This document shows, piece by piece, positions 26,612 through 34,848 of a stretch of DNA of 64,000 nt. This DNA comes from a virus, in IMG/VR virus record IMGVR_UViG_3300023174_004581, positions 1-64,000 of that record, one strand, 5' to 3'. The stretch's first letter is position 1, and each line of letters opens with the position of its first letter. The notes below the pieces were generated by a model. The model saw nothing but the letters and a program-made list of their open reading frames with translations, did no database searches and was not told the DNA's origin. A program made the position numbers and the translations under genes.

Positions 26612-26923
26612 ATGTTCTACAAGAAGAACGCAGTCGACTCTGTCGGCGACACATTGTGGATTCTGTTCTCCACGGCCTTTTGTAACATAGTAACTCTTAT
26701 CTTACAAATTCTACTAACTGTGGCGTTTGTCTACGCATTCCTAACCTACATAAGATCGAACCCTGACACGGGCTGCGCACTCGTGTCTGTAGCACGTGAT
26801 GTTATGTGTCCGAATAACGTCATAAACACATTGACGCTAACACCGACCACAGGATGTAATGTATATACATCATTGCGTGAGACTCTTTGCCCGCTACAGT
26901 TTCGGGCACGATGGTATTTGTAA
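26612..26923 (+). CDS. Small membrane protein with Cys-rich exterior
   Basis: 103 residues from ATG 26612 (MFYKKNAVDS). One strong hydrophobic helix (WILFSTAFCNIVTLILQILLTVAFVYAFL), then a ~45-residue segment with four Cys (TGCALV, VMCPN, TGCNVY, TLCPLQ). The Cys spacing suggests disulfides in an oxidising compartment. Early class. No family recognised. Confidence 0.65.
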   Translation: MFYKKNAVDSVGDTLWILFSTAFCNIVTLILQILLTVAFVYAFLTYIRSNPDTGCALVSVARDVMCPNNVINTLTLTPTTGCNVYTSLRETLCPLQFRARWYL

Positions 26924-26981
26924 CAAATCACACGCGTTTAATGTCTTTTATATTTTTCAATTTATACGCACAATGTGCGTA

Positions 26982-26989
26982 AAAATTGA
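26982..26989 (+). promoter_or_regulatory. Early promoter motif AAAATTGA
   Basis: Exact octamer, 33 bases before ATG 27023 of the first C5 methyltransferase. Confidence 0.75.
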
Positions 26990-27022
26990 TTTTACACATA
27001 TCACAAACCCAGTATCCACAGG

Positions 27023-28171
27023 ATGGACTACTCAACCAAGACGCAGAAGGAACTCATTGAATTATGTAAGGAGCGTCAAATTCGAGGCACGAGTGGAAAG
27101 AATAAAACCGCACTTATTACACTTCTAACAAATTATGATTCGACGCCACAAAACACGATTGTCGCTACGCCCGTCGCTACAAGCCAACCTACATTTATAG
27201 AAGTCTGCTCTGGATGCGGCGGTCTCAGTACGGGGTTTATGAATGCGGGTTGGCGGCCGCTGCTTCTCAATGAGCTTGTGCCGACCTTTTGTGAAACGCT
27301 CAAGAAAAATCATCCAGGCGTTCCCGTAGAGAATTGTGATATGCTAAAACTCAATCTGACGAAATACAAAGGACAGGTGGATGTACTCTGCGGCGGCGTA
27401 CCGTGTCAAGCGTTCTCTCAGGCGGGCGAACGCCTAGGTCTGGATGATCCACGTGGTCAACTTATCGTAGAATTCAATCGTCTTGTAAATGAGTGCGAAC
27501 CGCGCATACTTATGATTGAGAATGTGAAAGGACTCACAACACATGACGGAGGAGCCACGCTTCAGCATGTCATACGCCTCTTCGAAAACGGTGGTCGCTA
27601 CCGTGTCTATACCAAAGTCCTCAATGCGAAGGATTACGAAGTTCCTCAGAAACGGGAACGCATCTTTATCATCGGTGTGCGCAGCGATATTACAGCCGAA
27701 TTCACGTATCCCGAAAAGTCCAAAAAGGTCGTTCTGCTCAAAGACGTGCTGACGTCCGATATTCCGGCGAGTCCAGGTGCGACGTATCCAGAAGCGAAAC
27801 GCCGTGTCATGGAACTTGTCCCGCAAGGCGGATGTTGGGTGAATCTACCAGAACCCATCAAAAGCCAGTACATGGGACAAAAAGGCATGGAGGCCGGCGG
27901 TGGAAAACGAGGTATTGCCCGTCGTCTCGCCATGAATGAAGCGTGCCTAACACTAACGACGAGCCCCGCACAAAAACAGACGGAGCGTTGTCATCCTACC
28001 GAGACCCGACCCCTTACGGTACGTGAATATGCTCGCATCCAAACATTTCCAGATACATATGAATTTGTAGGAAGTATGGGAAATCAGTATAAACAGATTG
28101 GAAATGCGGTGCCGGTGAAGTTAGCCGAGGCAGTTGCGAGACGACTCAAGGAGTTCTTGGCTACACCATAG
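27023..28171 (+). CDS. DNA cytosine-C5 methyltransferase (RM candidate 1)
   Basis: 382 residues. N-terminal ~40 residues (MDYSTKTQKELIELCKERQI) look like a SAP-type DNA-binding helix pair. Catalytic part: motif I FIEVCSGCGGLSTGF, motif IV GGVPCQAFSQAGE with the catalytic Cys, motif VI ENVKG, motif VIII PQKRERIF, motif X GNAVPVKLAEAVARR. The target-recognition region lies between VIII and IX. It makes 5-methylcytosine. An Eco47II-like nuclease gene lies nearby at 28538-29164, on the other strand, with a RING gene between. Early promoter. Overlaps the RING gene by 11 bases. Confidence 0.95.
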   Translation: MDYSTKTQKELIELCKERQIRGTSGKNKTALITLLTNYDSTPQNTIVATPVATSQPTFIEVCSGCGGLSTGFMNAGWRPLLLNELVPTFCETLKKNHPGVPVENCDMLKLNLTKYKGQVDVLCGGVPCQAFSQAGERLGLDDPRGQLIVEFNRLVNECEPRILMIENVKGLTTHDGGATLQHVIRLFENGGRYRVYTKVLNAKDYEVPQKRERIFIIGVRSDITAEFTYPEKSKKVVLLKDVLTSDIPASPGATYPEAKRRVMELVPQGGCWVNLPEPIKSQYMGQKGMEAGGGKRGIARRLAMNEACLTLTTSPAQKQTERCHPTETRPLTVREYARIQTFPDTYEFVGSMGNQYKQIGNAVPVKLAEAVARRLKEFLATP

Positions 28172-28502
28172 ACCATATAACTCCAATCGCAATACACACA
28201 AGAACAAACACAAAAATAATCAGCAGAGACAACCAATTCGTAGAACGTCGTGGTTTAGGTATAACTATCGTTTCAATCACAGGTGTTACAATGACAGGCG
28301 TCTCAATTGTCGCTGGTAGAATATGTATCCAACTCGCACGACAGCGTGGACACGTGCGGTTATGTTCTGTCCATTTTGATAAACAGGGACCATGAACGGG
28401 TTGTGTACAACCGCACGGAAAAAACATATATGGTGCTTTTTCATTACATAAAATACAGACAGGCACCGGCGATAATTCAGTATAGTCTGTAGACGACTCC
28501 AT
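28161..28502 (-). CDS. Membrane-anchored RING (RINGv-like) protein
   Basis: 113 residues. Zinc-binding pattern CILCNEK-x-CGCTQPVHGPCLSKW-x-CPRC is C-x2-C-x10-C-x-C-x4-H-x2-C-x10-C-x2-C, close to the C4HC3 RINGv/MARCH class of membrane E3 ubiquitin ligases. A single C-terminal helix (WLSLLIIFVFVLVCIAIGVIW) anchors it. Viral RINGv proteins often remove host membrane proteins by ubiquitination; the target here is unknown. A GGGGCTAAAACG near 28528 may be a degenerate late element. Confidence 0.85.
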   Translation of the reverse strand: MESSTDYTELSPVPVCILCNEKAPYMFFPCGCTQPVHGPCLSKWTEHNRTCPRCRASWIHILPATIETPVIVTPVIETIVIPKPRRSTNWLSLLIIFVFVLVCIAIGVIWSMV

Positions 28503-28537
28503 ACTGTATTGACGTATACATATACGTTTTAGCCCCT

Positions 28538-29164
28538 CTACACGGAATCTGCCAATTCCTTATGTGTCTTATATGTTTTGAATGTGGCCTTCACTGTCTC
28601 ATGAAGATCCGTGAAGAACGTATCACGTCCAGAAAGATACGCATAGGCCTCCTTTCCCGTAAAGACATTTACCTCTGCCGGCATTCCTTTTGGTCGTGGT
28701 GCACGGGGTTTTTCGGTATTCACCATGACAAGAAACCCCTTCTTTCCTGACTCATGAATCGCTCTGAGTTTTGCGACAACGGTCGCCGCACTACCGCTGT
28801 TCATAGTATTGTCGCGATTCTTCCACTCCCAATACTCAGAATCATCAAGTTTGCGTACATCGCAACCAGTCGCATGTCCTACTGGAAGTGTTTCATAGCC
28901 TCCAAATTTACCAGCAAGTTCCTCGTGGAAATCCCCCATCTTCATCGTAAGTGCCTTCTCGTAACGACGCTGCTTCTCCGCAAATCTCCAAGCATCTTCT
29001 GTCATGCCGCTGTGTTCCATTAGAATGCTTTTCAGAAAGATATCATCGCCTCCTTCGCTTGTATGTCTCTGTTCAAGAACTTTGTAAAGAGGTGCTAGAC
29101 ATTTCACATACTCTGCGAAAGGAATTTCGGGGATTAAATACCACGCACGTACAGCTGCTGCCAT
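28538..29164 (-). CDS. Eco47II-like type II restriction endonuclease (RM candidate 1)
   Basis: 208 residues from ATG 29164. MGDFHEELAGKFGGYETLPVGHATGCDVRKLDDSEYWEWKNRDNTMNSGSA contains the pattern I recall for the Eco47II/SinI family (GGNCC or GGWCC cutters): HxxGCDxR supplying the Asp, and E-x-K in WEWKNRDNTMN as the PD-(D/E)XK core, followed by SA-x-TVV. Family enzymes pair with C5 methyltransferases, as here. The start is set by a variant early motif 39 bases upstream; the upstream in-frame ATG at 29206 is rejected. The recognition site is not proven. Confidence 0.75.
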   Translation of the reverse strand: MAAAVRAWYLIPEIPFAEYVKCLAPLYKVLEQRHTSEGGDDIFLKSILMEHSGMTEDAWRFAEKQRRYEKALTMKMGDFHEELAGKFGGYETLPVGHATGCDVRKLDDSEYWEWKNRDNTMNSGSAATVVAKLRAIHESGKKGFLVMVNTEKPRAPRPKGMPAEVNVFTGKEAYAYLSGRDTFFTDLHETVKATFKTYKTHKELADSV

Positions 29165-29202
29165 TCTTGTATCTAATAAAGTATAGAGTATTAAAAAGCA
29201 TG

Positions 29203-29211
29203 TCAAATTTT
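29203..29211 (-). promoter_or_regulatory. Variant early motif AAAATTTGA
   Basis: Minus-strand AAAATTTGA, 38 bases before ATG 29164. Confidence 0.5.
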
Positions 29212-29228
29212 ATACACCCTGTGCTCAT

Positions 29229-29567
29229 TTAATCATATTTCAACACCATCTTGAGAACACGGCTGAGCACATTGAGTTGTGTAGGCGTTGGGATAGCCTT
29301 GCCACTCTCAATATCCCGTATCGTATTCTGCGGAAAGGAACACGCTGCGTTGAGTTGCGATTGATTCATTGTAAGTGCGACACGGGCTTGAATAATGCTT
29401 TGTCGCGATGCTGCACTAAGAGTCCGCAGCTTTACGGGTGCGTCAGAGTCAAGTTTCCGCATAAGAGCCGCCTGTTGGCTAATAGGTCGCCGAGAGTCGC
29501 TTTGGCTCGAACTGTGTGCACTACCCTTCTTCTTGATAACAACCGTTGTCCAATCTTGATCGTCCAT
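29229..29567 (-). CDS. MBF1-like XRE-family HTH protein
   Basis: 112 residues from ATG 29567. N-terminal DDQDWTTVVIKKK matches the start of multiprotein bridging factor 1; the C-terminal ~60 residues are an XRE/Cro HTH (ARVALTMNQSQLNAACSFPQNTIRDIESG). MBF1 links activators to TBP in eukaryotes and archaea; giant viruses carry it as a transcription factor. Next to a restriction gene it could also act as a controller, but its MBF1 features favour a general factor. Early motif upstream. Confidence 0.85.
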   Translation of the reverse strand: MDDQDWTTVVIKKKGSAHSSSQSDSRRPISQQAALMRKLDSDAPVKLRTLSAASRQSIIQARVALTMNQSQLNAACSFPQNTIRDIESGKAIPTPTQLNVLSRVLKMVLKYD

Positions 29568-29604
29568 GCCAAATCTACACAGCCAGCACAAAGAAGAACC
29601 CGTT

Positions 29605-29612
29605 TCAATTTT
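29605..29612 (-). promoter_or_regulatory. Early promoter motif AAAATTGA
   Basis: Exact octamer on the minus strand, 37 bases before ATG 29567; it overlaps the 3' end of the fucosyltransferase-fusion gene upstream. Confidence 0.7.
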
Positions 29613-31234
29613 TATACCCGTGTCCACGAAGGTTCGTAGACATCTTCATATTGGGAGGGTCCATTCCGCCCAACCCATTGTCGTGGAGCAATAACAGTAC
29701 GCCTGTCTGTCGCCAGCCACGCAGCCCACCAACTGAACGATGAATTTGCTATAATAAAATGCCGAAACTGTTGTAACAGAGCAAGTGTGGAGATTTCATC
29801 TTCGTCGATAATCACAAACGAATATGTTTGAAGTTGAGGAACGTGTGGCAGAATATCAATCCAAAACATAGCATTATCGGATGATAACAGAAAGATAGGA
29901 GAGGCTATTTTTTCACACACAATCTTCATCGCCTCTCTATAGTAATCGCTTCCAAGTGGACCATGGTAATCAATATTATGTTGAGTTGACACATAATCTG
30001 TGCGTCGTGCGTGGACAACAATAACACGTTCTTTCTGTTCAAATAAATGCTGATACTTCAAACGTAATGAATCGACAAGATAAGGATCTGGTTGCATCAT
30101 TCGACGTATTTCCTCGTGCGTTACTGAATCACCAAAATACTTGGAACTCTGTACATAGCCTTCAATCAACAAGCCATTCAATGGTATAGATGGAATCGGT
30201 GTATATTCGTATGAGCTTTTTTCACACCAAACCGCAAGGCCAGCAGGCAAGGTATCTGTAAGATAGGATGAAAAACGAGAAAGCACAGAATTCCAATACA
30301 TGGGTCGCCCATCGTTCTCTCGTTTTGTTCGGAGTATACGCAAAGATGCTCCGTTCCGTTTTGTATATGCGTACGCAGCCGCAACTTGGAACATTTGACT
30401 TCCTAATCCGCCTTTGATTGATACAGACACAGTTAGTTTCGTACCAGATATTTTATAAGACGTATCAGGTTCAGCTAACACATATTCATCTGATAGAAGC
30501 CTTTGGGCAAAAAACCAGTCGTCGTATCCAGGTTGCTTACGTAGTTTCGGTCGAAGAATCTCACCAAGAGACGTGTTATCCAAATAGGTTGTTAGCATAA
30601 CAGTTTGATCTTTTCCCGCAAAGAGTCCCATTGCGAAATATCGGATAAGCATTGCTTCATACGCATAACGCCATCGTAAACATGCTGAAACTTCCCCGCC
30701 CCACAATCCTCCTACGAGTGTATGCTTACGTCCATCTAGATTGTAAAGTTCACACGCTGGATTCAGATCTTCTACTGAGGTAAACAACACCTTGTTCGGC
30801 GAAAACGCACATGTTGGAAAGGTGCGACGAACAACATCCTGGATCGGCACACGAAACGCACCAATATCGCACCAGTAAAAGAATTCGGTATTAAATAGGT
30901 TCAAACGTATGGCCTGTTCAACAAAAATAGGTTTCTGAGCCCAAACAGCATATAATTCAGGTGTATGTATATCTTTTTCAGGATCTATCATATGATGTGC
31001 TATCCATTCCTGTTTGTACATTTTCCACATGTATATATTTTCAAAAGGCAAAATAACAATATGAATAGGGCGATTGCTCCGCATTTGCCGAAAGAGTGGT
31101 TCCATATCAGCGGTTGTAAACAAAACAACTGGACAGGACAATTGTAAGAAATTATGAGCCCATTGAATGTATACATCTTTTGGAAATTTGGAACGGATAG
31201 GATAAAACGCTGTTACAATTGTACAGGAGACCAT
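29612..31234 (-). CDS. Bifunctional HtrL-like glycosyltransferase :: GT11 fucosyltransferase
   Basis: 540 residues. Residues 1-~255 resemble the HtrL/YibB glycosyltransferase family: MVSCTIVTAFYPI, KPIFVEQAIRLN, EFFYWCDIGAFR, LVGGLWGGE. Residues ~265-540 are a GT11 alpha-1,2-fucosyltransferase: SIKGGLGSQMFQVAAAYAYTK, VIVVHARRTDYV, then IIANSSFSWWAAWL. Both halves look complete, so one protein could add two sugars in sequence. Late motif upstream. It opens the sugar island. Known fusions of this kind cannot be confirmed here. Confidence 0.85.
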   Translation of the reverse strand: MVSCTIVTAFYPIRSKFPKDVYIQWAHNFLQLSCPVVLFTTADMEPLFRQMRSNRPIHIVILPFENIYMWKMYKQEWIAHHMIDPEKDIHTPELYAVWAQKPIFVEQAIRLNLFNTEFFYWCDIGAFRVPIQDVVRRTFPTCAFSPNKVLFTSVEDLNPACELYNLDGRKHTLVGGLWGGEVSACLRWRYAYEAMLIRYFAMGLFAGKDQTVMLTTYLDNTSLGEILRPKLRKQPGYDDWFFAQRLLSDEYVLAEPDTSYKISGTKLTVSVSIKGGLGSQMFQVAAAYAYTKRNGASLRILRTKRENDGRPMYWNSVLSRFSSYLTDTLPAGLAVWCEKSSYEYTPIPSIPLNGLLIEGYVQSSKYFGDSVTHEEIRRMMQPDPYLVDSLRLKYQHLFEQKERVIVVHARRTDYVSTQHNIDYHGPLGSDYYREAMKIVCEKIASPIFLLSSDNAMFWIDILPHVPQLQTYSFVIIDEDEISTLALLQQFRHFIIANSSFSWWAAWLATDRRTVIAPRQWVGRNGPSQYEDVYEPSWTRV

Positions 31235-31256
31235 TATTCATCTAATAAGATACATA

Positions 31257-31265
31257 TTTTAGACC
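31257..31265 (-). promoter_or_regulatory. Putative late promoter motif GGTCTAAAA
   Basis: Minus-strand GGTCTAAAA, 22 bases before ATG 31234. Confidence 0.55.
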
Positions 31266-31314
31266 ATGATCGCACATAAATGCTGTTTAAACAGATACAA
31301 TAAGTATATCAACA

Positions 31315-32133
31315 ATGGCTTCACAGCAAAAGATATGTGTTCATATAGCATCCTATTGGAAGAATAAAGAATCATATGCGTCACGGCAACCCATACTTAT
31401 TTCAGTTGTCAACGATTATTTGGCGTTATGGGATGTACAAAGTATGGACATCTTTATTCATACAAATTCAACAGACGTCATTAAAACGCAATTGAATGTA
31501 TCTGATACATTGCGTGTACATTATATCGTACATGACCTAAGCCGCGAAGATCCAAAATACTTGGTCTGGCGACCTCGTGAACTTATGGTCAAACAGAAAG
31601 ATATGTTTGATGTATTTATATACCTTGAAGATGATATGGGTATTCCATTCGAAGCATTCAAGTATTGGTTACGCTATAAAGATACACTTCACACAAATAA
31701 TTTAGATGTAGGGTTTGTTCGTGTAGAAACGGCGAATAAGAAGGATTATTTTTGTTCAGACGTATTGCTTCCCTCAACGCATCCAATACAGGTAGACGAC
31801 AGAATCTTTGTTTGGAACCATCAAAATTATTGTGCATTTTGGATGTGCGATAAACATGAATTAGAGAGATTTATAGCATCACCGTATTGGTCTCCACATT
31901 TATATTTTCCTAACGGCCTTAACAAACCGCCTTCCACATTTATTTTGGAAAGTTCCGCAATTGGATTCAAAATGTCCTATTTAGGGTCTTTTTATCCACT
32001 CAACGAGACAAATACTCTTGTTTCAAATATATGTTTTGTACACCATTTAGCAAATAATTATATTCATGCGAAGGATACACCACTTGGAAAATTTGCAGTG
32101 GAGCGAATGACGGAAGGATTAACCCTTGCCTAA
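31315..32133 (+). CDS. Glycosyltransferase-like protein
   Basis: 272 residues. GT-A-like features: KICVHIASYWKNKESY at the start, LRVHYIVHDL, and VFIYLEDDMGIPFEAF with an E-D-D acidic cluster that may bind the metal-nucleotide sugar. Beta/alpha pattern, no membrane segment. The donor and acceptor are unknown. No strong motif seen in the short upstream gap shared with the divergent fusion gene. Confidence 0.65.
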   Translation: MASQQKICVHIASYWKNKESYASRQPILISVVNDYLALWDVQSMDIFIHTNSTDVIKTQLNVSDTLRVHYIVHDLSREDPKYLVWRPRELMVKQKDMFDVFIYLEDDMGIPFEAFKYWLRYKDTLHTNNLDVGFVRVETANKKDYFCSDVLLPSTHPIQVDDRIFVWNHQNYCAFWMCDKHELERFIASPYWSPHLYFPNGLNKPPSTFILESSAIGFKMSYLGSFYPLNETNTLVSNICFVHHLANNYIHAKDTPLGKFAVERMTEGLTLA

Positions 32134-32167
32134 AGTTAAATATATAAAGCCACATAAACAACTTACA

Positions 32168-32962
32168 ATGAAAGTTGTAACACCGGTTGTAAACAATCCT
32201 GGATTCATCAAGGCACAATTTCACACACTCAGACGACACATGAAAACACCTTATGAGTTTATTGTATTCAATGACGCAAAACAGTTTCCTGATTATACGA
32301 ATTTTGGCGATGTGACCCTTCATTCACAAATTGTAGATATGTGTCAGCAACTTGGAATCCGTTGTATAAACATGCCTAATGAACAACATCGTGAGTTAAC
32401 GCACGCTGGAATGCGGCATATTCAATCTATGAACTATATTACACAATTTATGTTTGACAATCCGGATCAATATCTTCATATTGATTCGGATATGTTTCTA
32501 GTAGACACATTCCATATAGATTCGTTTATACGCTATGACTGTGCTGTTACTCTTTCAGAACGTCCAGGCATTCAGTACGTTTGGCCAAATCTCTTTTATT
32601 TTAACACAGAGAATATGAAATTTCGTGAACTCATAAATTGGAACATGACGCCTACAACAGATACAGGTGGTATGATGGAGGGCTGGTTGCGAGCGTATAA
32701 AGAATCACATCATGATAAGATTTTCTACATTCGTCATTTAGCATCGTGTCAATGGGATGACACACAGATTCCGCCCAATATTCACAATCCGAAATTAAAA
32801 TCATTCCTTCAAAACGATATTCGTAATACGAGTGACGGAAAGTTTTGGTGTGAGTTATACAATACAAATGTTCTTCATTATAGAGCCGGTAGTAACTGGA
32901 ACGGAGAAGGAAAAGGGACACATCAATACATGACAGAACAATTGTTAGAAGCATTAGTTTAA
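32168..32962 (+). CDS. Glycosyltransferase (GT-A type)
   Basis: 264 residues from ATG 32168 (MKVVTPVVNN). Contains YEFIVFNDAKQF, then QYLHIDSDMFLVD, a classic D-x-D-type site, and NLFYFNTENM after it. No signal peptide. It follows the previous glycosyltransferase by 34 bases. Substrate unknown. Confidence 0.75.
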   Translation: MKVVTPVVNNPGFIKAQFHTLRRHMKTPYEFIVFNDAKQFPDYTNFGDVTLHSQIVDMCQQLGIRCINMPNEQHRELTHAGMRHIQSMNYITQFMFDNPDQYLHIDSDMFLVDTFHIDSFIRYDCAVTLSERPGIQYVWPNLFYFNTENMKFRELINWNMTPTTDTGGMMEGWLRAYKESHHDKIFYIRHLASCQWDDTQIPPNIHNPKLKSFLQNDIRNTSDGKFWCELYNTNVLHYRAGSNWNGEGKGTHQYMTEQLLEALV

Positions 32963-32971
32963 ATATAGAGA

Positions 32972-33661
32972 TTACACAGAAATGTTAAAATATTTTTTGC
33001 GAATCATATCTGGAGTCTGTTGTCCACTTGCGTTATAGACAGAGCCTGAGTGAAGTCGGTGATATGTAAGTGGCAAGGGAACATTGTAAAACCGAACACC
33101 GTTTAGCAGATGCTTACACCAACAATCATAATCGTATGTTCCAAAAAATTCGTCCGTGTAATTGACAAGATGTTTTTTAATTAAAATAGAGGAATGGATC
33201 ATTGGATTTACTTTCATAAAATGTTCTTTCGTTATTGAACCGCCAGGAATATCTGGAGAACCATTCCAATCACCGAAGTATTGAGCAAATGTTCCAATAA
33301 TTCCAGAGTCTTTCGCAGCACTCTGTGTAGATAGCATTTGAGCCTCTAGTTTTATAGGATGCCATTTGTCATCAATATCAATGTGTGCTATCCACTCTGT
33401 ATTTGCTAGACTTGCTAAAAAATTTATTGTGGAGGGGGCACCTTTTATGTCAGGTAGATTGTAAATATGTATGCGAGGATCATGAATCTTCTCAATTTTA
33501 TCCTTTAGAGTTTTATATACATTGTTATCGTCTCCACCATGACCATTTACACCGATAATAACAGTCCAATTTGTATACGTTTGATTTAATATAGAATAAA
33601 CACAATCGTCAAAATATTCCCAACCATTGTAGACTGGGATTAATATTGTAACCGGAATCAT
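32972..33661 (-). CDS. Family 2 glycosyltransferase
   Basis: 229 residues. Typical GT2 opening MIPVTILIPVYNGWEYFDDCVYSIL, then IIGVNG and WIAHIDIDDKWHP, the DXD site. Conserved FMKVNPMIHSSILIKK and GTYDYDCWCKHL follow, as in family 2 transferases. Adds sugars to a growing glycan. The late-type motif upstream lies opposite that of the GNA1-like gene, forming a divergent late pair. Confidence 0.88.
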   Translation of the reverse strand: MIPVTILIPVYNGWEYFDDCVYSILNQTYTNWTVIIGVNGHGGDDNNVYKTLKDKIEKIHDPRIHIYNLPDIKGAPSTINFLASLANTEWIAHIDIDDKWHPIKLEAQMLSTQSAAKDSGIIGTFAQYFGDWNGSPDIPGGSITKEHFMKVNPMIHSSILIKKHLVNYTDEFFGTYDYDCWCKHLLNGVRFYNVPLPLTYHRLHSGSVYNASGQQTPDMIRKKYFNISV

Positions 33662-33685
33662 ATATGATTATAAATGAATAATCGC

Positions 33686-33692
33686 TTTAGAC
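33686..33692 (-). promoter_or_regulatory. Putative late promoter motif GTCTAAA
   Basis: Minus-strand GTCTAAAG, 24 bases before ATG 33661; divergent with a plus-strand copy at 33706. Confidence 0.45.
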
Positions 33693-33705
33693 AGGTATAT
33701 AATAG

Positions 33706-33714
33706 AGTCTAAAA
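33706..33714 (+). promoter_or_regulatory. Putative late promoter motif AGTCTAAAA
   Basis: AGTCTAAAA, 26 bases before ATG 33741. Confidence 0.5.
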
Positions 33715-33740
33715 CACACATACATATAAATCGGTTAGAT

Positions 33741-34157
33741 ATGACATTTCGTAAATTGACAGAAAATGATTATGTGGCCTATTTAGAACTTATTAATGAA
33801 TTTCGTCCTACTAAATTTAACGAAGAAGAGTTCAAGAAAACCCTAAAGCAGATTCAATCAATGTCTGAAATATGGGTCTATGAAGAGGATGGACAATTGC
33901 TTGCAACAGGGACTATTATTTATGAATATAAATTTATACACAACCTATGTGTATACGCACATATAGAAGATGTATGTGTTCGTAAATCACATCGTCGAAA
34001 ACGCATAGGCAAGGAGATTATATCACATCTGATCAATCAGGCTCGACACTGTTATAAAATAACATTGGATTGTGCTGATGAAAACATGCCGTTTTATGAA
34101 GCATGTGGTTTAGAAAAACGTGGCAACCAGATGTGCCAATTGCTGACAAATTTATAA
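33741..34157 (+). CDS. GNA1: GNA1-like glucosamine-6-phosphate N-acetyltransferase
   Basis: 138 residues. GNAT fold with IEDVCVRKSHRRKRIGKEII (acetyl-CoA loop RKRIGK), CYKITLDCADEN and FYEACGLEKRGNQM, the C-terminal pattern of GNA1 enzymes. GNA1 makes GlcNAc-6-P on the way to UDP-GlcNAc, a likely donor for the surrounding glycosyltransferases. Early residues differ from other GNATs in this window. Overlaps the convergent FkbM gene by 6 bases. Confidence 0.85.
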   Translation: MTFRKLTENDYVAYLELINEFRPTKFNEEEFKKTLKQIQSMSEIWVYEEDGQLLATGTIIYEYKFIHNLCVYAHIEDVCVRKSHRRKRIGKEIISHLINQARHCYKITLDCADENMPFYEACGLEKRGNQMCQLLTNL

Positions 34158-34751
34158 CCGAGACCATTTTGTCCATACATAATTATAATTATAATTACAT
34201 ATATGTGTCTTTTCTAACATGGAAAAATAACCTTTTATTTTTGTGTCGTTTTCTTCAGAAGGATAGTGAAACTGTACAATCAAATGACGGATATGTTTGT
34301 GAAAATCTTTAGAAAATATGTAATCCAATAAGTCATATTCACCCCCTTCAATATTTATGTGTAGAAGGTCTATATCTTTTATGTTATGTTCATTTATAAA
34401 CTCAAAAAAATCACGTATAGAACATTTATGTGCAGTTGAAGGATCCACTTTCGCAAACATGCTTGTAGAATCTCCAGTAATATTCATAGAAAAATCAAAA
34501 TTACCATTTCCAAGACCGTGCGGCAATAAAAAAATATTCGGATGTGATTGGCACTCAACGATTGCTTCGTGGTAAAATGGTATCATGGGTTCAAATGTGT
34601 ATATTTTACATTTATATAAGTCTGATAGTAATTTTGTAGTATATCCTTTATACGTCCCCAAATCAAAAATAATTGCAGAAGTATTTATATCCATTCCTTC
34701 AACATAACCATGAAACATATTATCAGCATAGAATCGCTGAACTTCACTCAT
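34152..34751 (-). CDS. FkbM-family methyltransferase
   Basis: 199 residues. SAM motif I IIFDLGTYKGYTTKLL, acidic strand end IYTFEP, and IDLLHINIEGGEYDLLDYI, the signature stretch of FkbM methyltransferases, which methylate sugar hydroxyls (O-methylation) in glycan and natural-product pathways. Lies within the sugar island. Start at ATG 34751 with an AGTCTAAAC motif upstream. Confidence 0.88.
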   Translation of the reverse strand: MSEVQRFYADNMFHGYVEGMDINTSAIIFDLGTYKGYTTKLLSDLYKCKIYTFEPMIPFYHEAIVECQSHPNIFLLPHGLGNGNFDFSMNITGDSTSMFAKVDPSTAHKCSIRDFFEFINEHNIKDIDLLHINIEGGEYDLLDYIFSKDFHKHIRHLIVQFHYPSEENDTKIKGYFSMLEKTHICNYNYNYVWTKWSRL

Positions 34752-34783
34752 TGTTTTATAATGTAGAATTCATATGCGTCAAC

Positions 34784-34792
34784 GTTTAGACT
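34784..34792 (-). promoter_or_regulatory. Putative late promoter motif AGTCTAAAC
   Basis: Minus-strand AGTCTAAAC, 32 bases before ATG 34751; back to back with the GGTCTAAAC at 34812. Confidence 0.5.
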
Positions 34793-34811
34793 ATCGCATT
34801 ACTTATTTATC

Positions 34812-34820
34812 GGTCTAAAC
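34812..34820 (+). promoter_or_regulatory. Putative late promoter motif GGTCTAAAC
   Basis: TCGGTCTAAAC, 28 bases before ATG 34849. Confidence 0.55.
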
Positions 34821-34848
34821 AGTATATTTCATAAACATATAATACTCT

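Noticed and set aside
33492-33499. AAAATTGA on the minus strand inside the GT2 gene
   Set aside because: No in-frame start with a sensible protein follows at the usual spacing; likely chance.
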